Shown: positions 19,759-29,660, counted from the first letter of the stretch. The stretch: DNA of 50,018 bases from Planctomycetaceae bacterium (GCA_011523305.1 WTHB01000128.1:1-50018), one strand, 5' to 3'. The notes: generated by a model not told the origin, from the letters alone. Program-made: numbers and translations.

Positions 19759-20672
19759 GAGTAGTCGATCCGGGGGTCGAGGAGGCCGTAGAGCGCATCC
19801 ACCACGAGATTCAGCAGCAGCAGAAAGAAGGCATACAAGAGCACGATGCCCATGACGAGAAAATAGTCACGGTTGAAGGCTGCATCGACAAAGTACGGGC
19901 CGATGCCGGGGACGTTGAAAATCTTCTCCACCACCACGCTGCCGGTGAGCATGCTGGCGATCGCCGGCCCGAGGTAACTGATGACCGGCAGCAGCCCCCC
20001 CCGCAGCATGTGCCGCCAGATAATGAGCCGCTCGGAGAGCCCCTTGGCCCGGGCTGTGCGGATGTAATCACTGCGGATCACCTCAAGCATGCCCCCCCGG
20101 GTCAGCCGGGCAATCGACGCGGCGTAGATCGTGCCTAGGGTCAGGCCCGGTAGGATCAGGTGGCGCCAATCGCCCCAGCCGGCCGGCGGCAGGAGATGCA
20201 ACCGCAGCGACACCACCAGCACCAGCAGCGGACCCAGCACAAAACTCGGCACGCTAATGCCGACGAGCGCTGTTGTCATCGCCGCATGGTCCCAGGCGGT
20301 GTTCTGCCGCACCGCTCCGATGATACCAGCCGTGATGCCGACCAGCAGCGACCAGACCAATGCCACCGCGGCCAGCGACAGGGTGACTGGGAAGCCGGCT
20401 GCGATGATCTCGTTGACGGTCCGCTGGGGATATTTTGTGGAAAGACCAAGATCGCCTCGCAACAGGTTGCCGACATAGCGGGCGAACTGCTCCGGCAGCG
20501 GCCGGTCAAAGCCGTACTTCGCCTCCAGCTGCCGACGAATCTCCGGAGGAATCTCCTTTTCACTCGAAAACGGTGAACCGGGGGCCAGCCGCACCAGCGC
20601 AAACGAGGCGAGGATGATCACCAACGCCGTGGGCACCAGTTCGAGCAGTCGGCCGAGCAGATAGCGGGTCAT
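19755..20672 (-). CDS. oppB: Oligopeptide ABC transporter permease (OppB/DppB-like)
   Basis: MTRYLLGRLLELVPTALVIILASFALVRLAPGSPF; YIRTARAKGLSERLIIWRHMLR; 4-nt overlap with oppA. Confidence 0.93.
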   Translation of the reverse strand: MTRYLLGRLLELVPTALVIILASFALVRLAPGSPFSSEKEIPPEIRRQLEAKYGFDRPLPEQFARYVGNLLRGDLGLSTKYPQRTVNEIIAAGFPVTLSLAAVALVWSLLVGITAGIIGAVRQNTAWDHAAMTTALVGISVPSFVLGPLLVLVVSLRLHLLPPAGWGDWRHLILPGLTLGTIYAASIARLTRGGMLEVIRSDYIRTARAKGLSERLIIWRHMLRGGLLPVISYLGPAIASMLTGSVVVEKIFNVPGIGPYFVDAAFNRDYFLVMGIVLLYAFFLLLLNLVVDALYGLLDPRIDYS

Positions 20673-22372
20673 CGACGCACCTCACTCGGTCGGCTGACCG
20701 ACACAGCGTGGTCGCCTGCTGACGACTCACCGACGCCGCCATCAGCAGCAATCGAAATGTATTTCCACGGGTGGCGATCTTGGTGGTTCCCCCAGATGCC
20801 CCGTACATAGGGCTTGATCAACTGGCACCGCGTGTAGACGTAGAGGGGCAAGAGGGGCTGATCGGCGAGCGCCAGGGCCTCAGCCTTCCGCAACAGGGCC
20901 AGCCGCTGGTTGGGGTCGGCCTCTCGATTGGCCTCCTGCAGCAGCCGGTCATACGCCGGGCTCGACCAGCCTGAGTGGTTGTTGCCACAGTCACTGCGGA
21001 GTAATTCCAGAAAGGTATAGGGATCGGCATAGTCACCGATCCAGCCCATCCGACAGAGCTGAAAGTTCATTTGTTCGGCGTTGGCCAGGAACACCTTCCA
21101 CTCCTGATTGGCCAAGGTAACGTCGATGCTAAGTTCCCGCTGCCACATCGCCTGGAGGGCCTCTGCCACCTGCCGGTGGCCCTCTGACGTGTTGAAGGAC
21201 AGCGTGATTGGTGGCAGGCCGACGCCGCCGGCATGGCCGGCCTCGGCAAGCAATTGCCTGGCCGCGTCGGGATCGAAGACCGGCAAGCCGAGCCCCTCGT
21301 AGCCGGCCAGGCCATCCGGCACCAAGGCGGCCGCTGCAATCTGACCACCCCGGGTTACGTGCTTCACCAAGGCATCCCGGTCGATGGCCAACGACAAGGC
21401 CCGCCGCACCCGGGGATCATCCAACGGTGGCACCTTCGTGTTGATCCAATAGAAGTAGACCCCCAGATACGGATGGCGGTGGAAGTCCTGATAGCCAGCA
21501 AGGTGATCGAGAAACTCTGCCGGCAACGACGTATTGCCACCGGGCCAGTCAAACTCCCCGGCGGCGTACATGTTGAGCGCCGTCGTTGCGCTCTCCACCA
21601 TCGCCACCCGGACGCGTGCGAGCGACACGCTGGCGGCGTCCCAATAGCATGGGTTTTTTTCAAAGACCATCCGCTGGCGGAACCGCCATTCAGTGAGCCG
21701 GAAGGGGCCGTTGCAGACAACATGCTCGGGCCGGGTCCAAAAGTCGGCATCGATGCCCCGACGGTCAAGTTCGGTAAACAGATGCCGGGGAATCGGCATG
21801 AATGAGTAGAAGCTCAAAAAATTCAGGAAGTAGGGCAGCGGATCGACCAGGTCGATCTCCAGCGTCAGGTCATCGACCGCCCGCACGCCAAGGCTGTCGA
21901 CGGCCGCCTCGCCACGGGCGATGGCCGCACCGCCGGTGAAGATGAACCCGTTGCTGGCGTACTTGCTCGCTGTCTGCGGGTCGACGAGGCGGCGAAATGC
22001 GAACACAAAGTCGTGGGCCGTCAGGGGCTGCCCGTCCGACCATTGCGAGGGCCGGAGATGAAAGGTGTAGCGGCGGCCGTCTGCCGACACCTCCCAGTGG
22101 GTCGCCAGTGCCGGCAGGGGCGCAAGCGTCTGCGGGTGGGCCTGCACCAGCCCTTCAAAGGTGTTCCAGATGATCTCACCACCCGTGCTGTCCGAGCAGC
22201 GACTGGGGTCAAGCCATTCCGGCTCGCTGGAGTTGTTGATCCAGAGTTCGTCCGGACCATGCCGCGGCCGCACGGTGCCAAAGTACGGAGCCTGGCTTTC
22301 CTGGCAGCCGAGACCGGTTGCCATCAGCACCAGCAGGATCCCCCAGCGATGGCACCGTCTGAAATGCCCCAT
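20669..22372 (-). CDS. oppA: Oligopeptide ABC transporter substrate-binding protein (OppA-like)
   Basis: Lipoprotein-type signal LLVLMATGLGCQES; NNSSEPEWLDPSRCSDSTGGEIIWNTFEGLV; ATG at 22372, 2 nt after the fur stop. Confidence 0.92.
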   Translation of the reverse strand: MGHFRRCHRWGILLVLMATGLGCQESQAPYFGTVRPRHGPDELWINNSSEPEWLDPSRCSDSTGGEIIWNTFEGLVQAHPQTLAPLPALATHWEVSADGRRYTFHLRPSQWSDGQPLTAHDFVFAFRRLVDPQTASKYASNGFIFTGGAAIARGEAAVDSLGVRAVDDLTLEIDLVDPLPYFLNFLSFYSFMPIPRHLFTELDRRGIDADFWTRPEHVVCNGPFRLTEWRFRQRMVFEKNPCYWDAASVSLARVRVAMVESATTALNMYAAGEFDWPGGNTSLPAEFLDHLAGYQDFHRHPYLGVYFYWINTKVPPLDDPRVRRALSLAIDRDALVKHVTRGGQIAAAALVPDGLAGYEGLGLPVFDPDAARQLLAEAGHAGGVGLPPITLSFNTSEGHRQVAEALQAMWQRELSIDVTLANQEWKVFLANAEQMNFQLCRMGWIGDYADPYTFLELLRSDCGNNHSGWSSPAYDRLLQEANREADPNQRLALLRKAEALALADQPLLPLYVYTRCQLIKPYVRGIWGNHQDRHPWKYISIAADGGVGESSAGDHAVSVSRPSEVRR

Positions 22373-22374
22373 GC

Positions 22375-22839
22375 CTACCCGTCGCTGCAGTTTTCGCATT
22401 GTCCCTTCAGCAGCACCTCGGTGACGGCGCGAATTCCCGCCACCGGCTGTCCGTCCTGGCCTGTTCCGGGTTTGGGCGTGATGGCGACGCTGATCTCATC
22501 CAGACACGACACCTCGCCACAGGACGTGCAGACAAAGTGGGGGTGATCGTCCGCTTTGCCGTCAGGCGTGTGGTGTCGCTTCTCTTCGAACCGCCAGACA
22601 TGGTCCCCAAGATCGACCCGGCTGGCGATGCCGGCCTCGGTTAGCTCCGTGAGATTCCGATAGATGGTCGCCCGATCGAAGCCCTCATCGGCCAGACAGT
22701 CGGCCATCTCCGCATGACTGACCGGCCCAGCAGCCTGCAGCAGCTGTCGCAACACCGCCACCCGCGCCCGCGTACACCGGAGGCCGGCGGCGCGGATGCG
22801 GCTCTCAAGTGTCGCGCGTGGTACAGGATGCTTGGTCAT
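22375..22839 (-). CDS. Fur-family metal-responsive transcriptional regulator
   Basis: RCTRARVAVLRQLLQAAGPVSHAEMADCLADEGFDRATIYRNLTELTEAGI; FVCTSCGEVSCL and QCENC Zn-binding cysteines. Confidence 0.93.
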   Translation of the reverse strand: MTKHPVPRATLESRIRAAGLRCTRARVAVLRQLLQAAGPVSHAEMADCLADEGFDRATIYRNLTELTEAGIASRVDLGDHVWRFEEKRHHTPDGKADDHPHFVCTSCGEVSCLDEISVAITPKPGTGQDGQPVAGIRAVTEVLLKGQCENCSDG

Positions 22840-22891
22840 CGTCTGGCTTTCCTGCGGCGGCAGCCGCTGCCCTCGTGGTCAGCTATGCAGC

Positions 22892-23446
22892 CTACACCAC
22901 AGCCACTGGGGTCAGCACCTCAATGATGGCCGCCATGAAGGCGGGCAAATCGGCAGGCTTGCGGCTGGAGACAAAGTGCCGGTCGACAACGACCGGCGTA
23001 TCTTCCCAGATGGCACCGGCATTCATCAGATCATCCTTGATGCCAGGGCTCCCGGTGACTCGCACCCCCCGATAGACCCCGGCTGAAATCGGAATCCAGC
23101 CACCGTGGCAGATGGCCGCTACAAGCTTGCCGTGGGCGGCAAACTCCCGCACCACATCGAGCACCTTTTCATCCCGCCGCAACGCATCGGGCATCCATCC
23201 CCCCGGAATGATCACGCCGTGGAAATCGTCTGCCTCCATGTCGCCGATGGCAGCATCACTGGTGCAGGGGTACCCATGCTTGCCGGCGTAGGTGCGGCCC
23301 TGGCGGGTGCCGGCGATGGTGACATGCCCCCCGGCCTCTTCGATCCGCAACTTGGGATACCAGAGCTCGAGATCCTCGTAGGCGTCTCCGACAAAGGAAA
23401 GCAGCCGAATGCCCGCGAGTGGATGACGGTGGTTCAGGATGGTCAT
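22892..23446 (-). CDS. DJ-1/PfpI family protein (type 1 glutamine amidotransferase-like)
   Basis: LSFVGDAYEDLELWYP, DDFHGVIIPGGWMPDALR, KLVAAICHGGWIPISAGVYRG. Confidence 0.92.
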   Translation of the reverse strand: MTILNHRHPLAGIRLLSFVGDAYEDLELWYPKLRIEEAGGHVTIAGTRQGRTYAGKHGYPCTSDAAIGDMEADDFHGVIIPGGWMPDALRRDEKVLDVVREFAAHGKLVAAICHGGWIPISAGVYRGVRVTGSPGIKDDLMNAGAIWEDTPVVVDRHFVSSRKPADLPAFMAAIIEVLTPVAVV

Positions 23447-23744
23447 GGCAGAATCTCCAGCGCGTGTGTCAAAGCCTCAAACGTCCGAATCCGTTCTCGG
23501 GACAACCTCTCCCTCAACGGCATTATCGCCAATCGAGACGGTCCGTGTTGCGACATCTCTGCGGGCTGGCCCGAGCGGGCCGGGGGCCCAGCGGCATCGC
23601 TCCCGCAGCCACGCCGCGAGCCCGAACCCGCTTACCCCCCCACAAGGACTGGCCTTGCTAGCATGTCGGTTAGGCTCCGGCGGTCGCTCCGGTTTGACTC
23701 ATGGGTCGATTCTCGCAGCTTTTTCCCGGTTTGGAAATTTTTGC

Positions 23745-23772
23745 TTGACGTCAGACGCCACGTCGCTACGAT
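23745..23772 (+). promoter_or_regulatory. Sigma-70-like promoter of nrdJ
   Basis: TTGACG (23745-23750), 16-nt spacer, TACGAT (23767-23772), about 226 bp upstream of the nrdJ ATG. Confidence 0.5.
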
Positions 23773-23779
23773 CACGCCC

Positions 23780-23826
23780 CGGCCATATGAAGTGGTCGAA
23801 GCGGTACAAACCACAATATCTTGCGA
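23780..23826 (+). promoter_or_regulatory. Candidate tandem NrdR boxes
   Basis: Site 2 CCACAATATCTTGCGA (23811-23826) matches 12/16 of acaCwAtATaTwGtgt; weaker site 1 at 23780-23795 (9/16); 31 bp apart start to start. Confidence 0.45.
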
Positions 23827-23984
23827 TAGCATGCAGATGGACCTGCCCTCAGCCGTTCGCACCTGTCTTGGGGATTCGCTGGAGTGAATGACTCACTCCC
23901 AGAGTGCGAACCAGCCGATACCGCCTGTTGATAAACTATACACCAGTACACTTTGTTAGGCCCGTGTGTGGCCGCTTGTCCCGT

Positions 23985-23990
23985 AAGGAG
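23985..23990 (+). promoter_or_regulatory. Shine-Dalgarno of nrdJ
   Basis: AAGGAG 8 nt before ATG at 23999. Confidence 0.75.
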
Positions 23991-23998
23991 TTCCTTTT

Positions 23999-26900
23999 AT
24001 GACCCAATTCGATTCCTCCACCTCGGTTGCCTCCTCCGCCTCCCAGACCACCCCCGCCCCCGGGGCAGGCAGCAGCCAGGCGACACCCCAACGGGTCGGA
24101 ATCGAAATTGAGCCAACGTTCTGCCCCGTCGATGTGGACAGTCCGTTTGATACCACCGAGTGGGAACTTCGCACCGCTGCCATCAAGGGCGAAAATGGCC
24201 AAGTCCTGTTTGAGCAGGCCGCCTGCGAAATCCCGGCTGCCTGGAGCCAACTGGCCACCAATGTGGTGGTCAGCAAGTATTTCTACGGTGAAATCCACAC
24301 CGCCGAGCGGGAACACTCCGTCAAACAACTCGTCCACCGGGTCGCCCGCACCATCACCGACTGGGGCGTGGCCGATGGCTACTTCAAGTCGGCCGAAGAT
24401 GGTGAGAACTTTTACCGCGATCTCGCCTGGCTCTGCGTCCACCAGCACGGTGCATTCAACTCACCAGTCTGGTTCAACGTCGGCCTCTACCACCAGTACG
24501 GCGTCAGTGGCGCCCCCTGCAACTGGCGGTGGGATGAGGCCCGCCGCGATGTTGTCCAGCCCGACAATCCCTATGAGTTTCCCCAGGGAAGTGCCTGCTT
24601 CATTCAAAGCGTCCAGGACAACATGGAAGACATCATGGACCTCGCTCGGAGCGAGGCGATGCTCTTCAAATTCGGCTCCGGCACCGGCACCGACCTGACC
24701 ACCCTCCGCAGTGAAAAAGAAAAACTCTCTGGTGGCGGCAAGCCCTCGGGTCCGCTCTCCTTCATGCGGGTCTACGACCAGATTGCCGCTGTCGTGAAGA
24801 GTGGCGGCAAGACTCGCCGGGCCGCCAAGATGCAGTCCCTGAAGGTCTTCCACCCCGACATCATGGACTTCATTGAATGCAAGTCGAAGGAAGAAAAGAA
24901 GGCTCGTGTCCTAATTGAAAAAGGGGGCTACGACGCGAACTTCAACGGCGAAGCCTACAGTTCGATTCTCTTCCAAAACGCCAATCTCTCGGTCCGGGTC
25001 ACCGACGAATTCATGGAGGCCGTCGATCGCGATGATTCCTGGACAACCCGGTGGGTCACCGACTCCTCCAAGGCTGGCCCCACCTACAAGGCCCGCGAGG
25101 TGATGAACCGCATCTCGGAATGTGCCTGGCAGTGCGGTGACCCCGGCCTGCAGTACGACACCACCATCAACCGCTGGCACACCTGCCCCAACTCGGGCCG
25201 GATCAACGCCAGCAACCCCTGCTCGGAATACATGTTCCTCGATGACACCGCCTGTAATCTGGCGAGCATCAACCTGATGAAGTTCCGCAAGCCCGACGGC
25301 GAATTCGATGTCGAACGCTTCGCTGCCGCCTGCCGGGTCTTTTTCATCGCCCAAGAAATCCTGGTCGATCACGCCAGCTACCCAACCGCTCGCATCGCCC
25401 GCAACAGTCACATGTATCGGCCGCTCGGCTTGGGCTATTCAAACCTTGGCAGTCTGTTGATGTCCGACGGCCTGGCCTACGACTCCAACGCTGGCCGCGG
25501 CGTCTGTGGCGCCCTGACCGCCATTCTCCATGGGGCTGCCAACCGCACCAGCGCGGAGCTGGCTGGAGCTGTCGGGCCCTTTGACGGCTTTGCTGCCAAC
25601 CGTGAGCCGATGCTGCGGGTCATGCAGATGCATCGGGATGCCGTCGAAAAGATCGAAGCCTCCTGCCCGCCTGCCCTGACCGACGCCGCCCGCCAGATCT
25701 GGGACGATGTCCTCGCCGGTGGCCGCCGCAACGGCTATCGCAACGCCCAGGCGACCGTCCTCGCCCCGACCGGCACCATCAGCTTCCTGATGGACTGCGA
25801 CACAACCGGTATCGAGCCAGACATCGCCCTGGTGAAATACAAGCAACTCGCTGGCGGTGGCATGCTCAAAATCGTCAACCAGACGGTGCCGCTCGCCCTG
25901 CGAAAGCTTGGCTATGACGAGCCTTCCGTCGAAAATGTCCTGGCCTACATCGACAAGAACGACACCATCGAAGGCTGCCCCGAAATCAAGGACGAGCACC
26001 TGCATGTCTTTGACTGTGCCTTCAAGCCGCGGCTCGGCAAGCGGTCGATTCAATGGCGGGCTCACGTGACCATGATGGCCGCCGCCCAGCCATTCCTGTC
26101 CGGGGCGATCTCAAAGACGGTCAACATGCCCCGCGAGACAACGCCCGAGGACATCGCCGGTGCCTACACCGAAGGCTGGCGACTGGGGCTGAAAGCCATT
26201 GCGATTTATCGCGACGGCTCCAAGGAAAGCCAGCCGCTGTCGACCAGCACCGAGGAGGACAAGAAGGCCGAGAAGGTAGTGGCCGCCCCTCGCCGCGAAC
26301 GCCTGCCCGACACCCGGCGCAGCGTCACCCACAAGTTCAACGTGGGCGGGCACGAGGGCTACATCACGGTTGGCCTCTATGACGATGGCCGGCCGGGTGA
26401 ACTGTTCATCACCATGGCCAAGGAGGGCAGCACCATCGGCGGGCTGATGGACTCCTTCGGCACGGCGGTCTCAATGAGCCTGCAATACGGCGTGCCGCTT
26501 GAGGTCTACATCAAGAAGTTCTCCCACACGCGGTTTGAACCCTGGGGCTACACCAAGAACCCTGACATCCCGGTTGCCAAGAGTCTGGTCGATTACATCT
26601 TCCGCTGGATGGGAATCGAGTTCCTGCCCGGGTACCGTGAGGCCAATCGGCCCGGCGGTGGCTCGAGCAGCAGCGGAGAGGCCTCCGCCGGAGACGACGG
26701 AGAAAGTGAGTCCAAGCCCGCCGCCACGATGGCGAGCGGGCGGGCCAGCGGGCAGGAAGCCACCAACGGAAAGCACACCACCTCAGGCGAACTGACGACC
26801 AGCCGCGGTCGCCACCCCGGGGGCAGCAACGGCAAGGCGACCGCTCGGGCAGCAACCCTCTCAGCCCCAAAGCGGCACACCGAAGGCACCGCCGCCCTCC

Positions 26901-27079
26901 TGGAGCGGGCCGGTCTGAAAATGGCTGAAGCACCCGCTGTTGGTGCCGAGGATCGGCAGAGCCAGTTCGCCAAGTTCCAGATTGATGCCCCCGCCTGTGA
27001 CAACTGTGGCTCGATCACCGTTCGCAATGGCAACTGCTACCTTTGCCACAACTGCGGAAACAGCATGGGCTGTAGTTGA
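23999..27079 (+). CDS. nrdJ: Vitamin B12-dependent (class II) ribonucleoside-diphosphate reductase
   Basis: GSGTGTDLTTLRSEKEKLSGGGKPSGPLSFM, NPCSEYMFLDDTACNLASINLMKF, ATVLAPTGTISFLMDCDTTGIEPD, C-terminal CDNCGSITVRNGNCYLCHNCGNSMGCS. Confidence 0.97.
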   Translation: MTQFDSSTSVASSASQTTPAPGAGSSQATPQRVGIEIEPTFCPVDVDSPFDTTEWELRTAAIKGENGQVLFEQAACEIPAAWSQLATNVVVSKYFYGEIHTAEREHSVKQLVHRVARTITDWGVADGYFKSAEDGENFYRDLAWLCVHQHGAFNSPVWFNVGLYHQYGVSGAPCNWRWDEARRDVVQPDNPYEFPQGSACFIQSVQDNMEDIMDLARSEAMLFKFGSGTGTDLTTLRSEKEKLSGGGKPSGPLSFMRVYDQIAAVVKSGGKTRRAAKMQSLKVFHPDIMDFIECKSKEEKKARVLIEKGGYDANFNGEAYSSILFQNANLSVRVTDEFMEAVDRDDSWTTRWVTDSSKAGPTYKAREVMNRISECAWQCGDPGLQYDTTINRWHTCPNSGRINASNPCSEYMFLDDTACNLASINLMKFRKPDGEFDVERFAAACRVFFIAQEILVDHASYPTARIARNSHMYRPLGLGYSNLGSLLMSDGLAYDSNAGRGVCGALTAILHGAANRTSAELAGAVGPFDGFAANREPMLRVMQMHRDAVEKIEASCPPALTDAARQIWDDVLAGGRRNGYRNAQATVLAPTGTISFLMDCDTTGIEPDIALVKYKQLAGGGMLKIVNQTVPLALRKLGYDEPSVENVLAYIDKNDTIEGCPEIKDEHLHVFDCAFKPRLGKRSIQWRAHVTMMAAAQPFLSGAISKTVNMPRETTPEDIAGAYTEGWRLGLKAIAIYRDGSKESQPLSTSTEEDKKAEKVVAAPRRERLPDTRRSVTHKFNVGGHEGYITVGLYDDGRPGELFITMAKEGSTIGGLMDSFGTAVSMSLQYGVPLEVYIKKFSHTRFEPWGYTKNPDIPVAKSLVDYIFRWMGIEFLPGYREANRPGGGSSSSGEASAGDDGESESKPAATMASGRASGQEATNGKHTTSGELTTSRGRHPGGSNGKATARAATLSAPKRHTEGTAALLERAGLKMAEAPAVGAEDRQSQFAKFQIDAPACDNCGSITVRNGNCYLCHNCGNSMGCS

Positions 27080-27093
27080 CGACCAGTGCTCAC

Positions 27094-27123
27094 GGAAAGA
27101 CCGGGCGTCGTGCCCGGCTTTCC
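27094..27123 (+). terminator. Stem-loop after nrdJ
   Basis: GGAAAG-A-CCGGGC-GTCGT-GCCCGG-CTTTCC, 12 bp with one bulged A, 15 nt after the stop; no T-run. Confidence 0.55.
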
Positions 27124-27674
27124 TGGGGGGCGGAGGCAGGCAAAGGCAAGGGTTGTCTGTAAGCACTGGAGCGGCTGGGCGACATCTGGGCAGCCATGGT
27201 CTGGGCAACGCCGCCCCCACAGTGACCCCAGTCCGGTCACTTCCGCTCTTGGCTTCCTGCGCACACGCACCGCTGGATGAGCGGATGAGGCGTTTGCGGT
27301 CTCGAGCGGGCCGCGAAGACAGGCAACGCTGGGCGGCTGGCCTCCGGCAACCTCAGGGCGTCCTGTCACTCGTGTCGCCCAGCGACCGCGAGCGGCTGTG
27401 GAAAGTTTGTTGAAGCCGGTCCCGTCATTGAGCCGAAACCTTGCTGTGGCCGCGAGGGTGTTTGCCCTCGGGGCCGCCAAGAACTTTGAATCGGCCGGTG
27501 TCCTTTGGCGGAGGTGCCACAACCAACGCGTTGATCCGGGCTCCCTTGGCTTCGGTGGTCGCACGACGACCGGGCCCGCGTCAGTCTCGCACAACACACT
27601 GTTCGCAGGACGGCGACTGGATTCACAGACGGCTCGGGGCGTACTTCGGAATGTCCCGGGCCGTTTTTCGATGG

Positions 27675-28880
27675 TCACGCCTTCTCGGTGAGGACCGCAA
27701 CGGTCTCGAAGGCCTTGCCCTCGAGCATCTCAAGGGAGGCCCCGCCACCGGTCGACACGTGGCTAACCTTGTCCGCATAGCCCAACTGCTCGACCGCTGC
27801 CGCTGAATCGCCACCACCGATGATGGTGATCGCGCCGTTGGCGGTTGCCGCCGCCACCGCATCAGCGACCGCCTTTGTGCCGGCATCAAATGGCGGCAAC
27901 TCAAAGACACCCATTGGGCCATTCCAGACAACCGTGCCGGCTCCGCGGATGATCTCCGCATAGGCGGTGGCTGTCCTCGGGCCAATGTCGAGGCCCTCAA
28001 AGCCGTCGGGGATTTCACCCGCTGCCACTACCTGTTTCGTGGCGTCACTCGAAAAGGCATCGGCACAGTGGGTGTCCATCGGCAGCACCAGTTTGTCACC
28101 CCCTTGGGTCAGCAGTTCCTTTGCCAACTCAACCTTGTCGGGCTCAACCAGTGACGTACCTGTCTTGCCCCCCTTGGCCAGCGAAAAGGTGTAGGCCATC
28201 GCTCCACCAATCAGCACATGGTCACAAATTTTCAGCAGGTTCGTGATCACCGCGATTTTGTCGCTGACCTTCTTGCCACCGAGAATCGCCACAAAGGGCC
28301 GCTTGGGCTGGCCAATGGCATCAGAGAGATACTGAATCTCCTTCTCGACCAGAAAGCCGACTACTGCCGGTTTGCCGGCCTCAGTCATTGCCTTGGGAAC
28401 GGCATACATGCTCGCCTCGGTGCGGTGGCAGGTGCCGAAGGCATCGTTGACATAGGCATCGGCCAGACCTGCCAGTCCAGCAACATAGGCCGGATCATCT
28501 CCTTTTTTCTCACCCGGGTTGAAGCGAACGTTCTCGAGCACCAGTACCCCCCCGGCCGGCAGCGTTGCCGCCTTTGCCACAGCGTCCGCGCCACCGGTGT
28601 CGGTGGCCAGGGCAACTGGTGCCCCGAGCAGTTCCCCCAGTCGCGTGGCGACCGGCGCCAATGACAAGGCCGGGTCAGCAGCTCCCTTCGGCCGGCCGAG
28701 GTGACTCATCAGCACAGCCTTGCCACCGCGGTCGATGATCGACTTGATCGTCGGCAACGCCATCCGGATCCGGCGGTCGTCAGTGATCGACCCTGCGTCA
28801 TCCTGCGGCACGTTGAAATCAACGCGGACGAGAACGGTCTTACCGGCGGGATTGAGATCGGCGATCGACTGCTTGGCCAT
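27675..28880 (-). CDS. pgk: Phosphoglycerate kinase
   Basis: [67 protein letters not shown] at 28880 with AGGAG upstream. Confidence 0.97.
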   Translation of the reverse strand: MAKQSIADLNPAGKTVLVRVDFNVPQDDAGSITDDRRIRMALPTIKSIIDRGGKAVLMSHLGRPKGAADPALSLAPVATRLGELLGAPVALATDTGGADAVAKAATLPAGGVLVLENVRFNPGEKKGDDPAYVAGLAGLADAYVNDAFGTCHRTEASMYAVPKAMTEAGKPAVVGFLVEKEIQYLSDAIGQPKRPFVAILGGKKVSDKIAVITNLLKICDHVLIGGAMAYTFSLAKGGKTGTSLVEPDKVELAKELLTQGGDKLVLPMDTHCADAFSSDATKQVVAAGEIPDGFEGLDIGPRTATAYAEIIRGAGTVVWNGPMGVFELPPFDAGTKAVADAVAAATANGAITIIGGGDSAAAVEQLGYADKVSHVSTGGGASLEMLEGKAFETVAVLTEKA

Positions 28881-28961
28881 TGGGGGCGGCTCCTGGTGCA
28901 ACGTGGACACGTGGTGAAACAACAACCCGTATTTCACCGCAGGAGGGCTGCCGCTGCAAGG

Positions 28962-29660
28962 CTAGGGGCTGGCTCCCGCCAGCGTGCCAAAGACCTTCAC
29001 GTTGGTGAAGTCATTCATGTCGTCAAACGAACCGATGCCGACGCGGCCCGAGGTGAAAGTGTGGTCGGTTACGTCCATCAACGGGGTTTGCATGTCGTCG
29101 AAATAGACGGCAATTCGTCCGCTGTCGGAGTCCCGCTCAAGTTTCACGGTATGCCAACGGTCATCCCAGGGCACCGGGGTGGTATTCGTGGTGAGGGCCC
29201 GCCGGGGGGCTCCGTCGACAATCATGATCTGGCCACTGGCTGGATCGGGCTTGGCACCGAGGTGCACGTAGTAGAAGTGCTCGGGATCACGGTAGTTGAA
29301 AAAGATGCAGCAGTCGCGGTGCGGGCCCGTGTCGAACGTACTTTTGACCTCGAGGGTGATCACCGTGTCGGTGAGTTCCAGGTCTTTTACCAAGGCTCTG
29401 TTGTGGGGGCTGCGAACCGGCGGCTGATAGTTGCTCTTCCGGCGGTTGATCCCCCAGACCACCCGATCACCATCACGGGCCAGCGTCCAGGCTGCCGGGT
29501 CGGTCGGCTCCCAACGATCACAGCCCTCGGCAAAGGTCTCCGTAAAGACGAGGGCCTGTCGTGGCTCAAGGGCAGCGCTCTGTGTGGGAAAGGTTGTTCC
29601 CGCAAGAAGGAAGAGTCCAGCCCAGCAGGTGAGGAAGCGGATCATTGATGTGAGCCTCAT
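28962..29660 (-). CDS. Secreted concanavalin A-like/DUF1080-type (3-keto-disaccharide hydrolase-like) protein
   Basis: Signal peptide; ETFAEGCDRWEPTD, DCCIFFNYRDPEHFYYVHLG, WDDRWHTVKLERD, SGRVGIGSFDDMNDFTNVKVFG. Confidence 0.65.
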   Translation of the reverse strand: MRLTSMIRFLTCWAGLFLLAGTTFPTQSAALEPRQALVFTETFAEGCDRWEPTDPAAWTLARDGDRVVWGINRRKSNYQPPVRSPHNRALVKDLELTDTVITLEVKSTFDTGPHRDCCIFFNYRDPEHFYYVHLGAKPDPASGQIMIVDGAPRRALTTNTTPVPWDDRWHTVKLERDSDSGRIAVYFDDMQTPLMDVTDHTFTSGRVGIGSFDDMNDFTNVKVFGTLAGASP

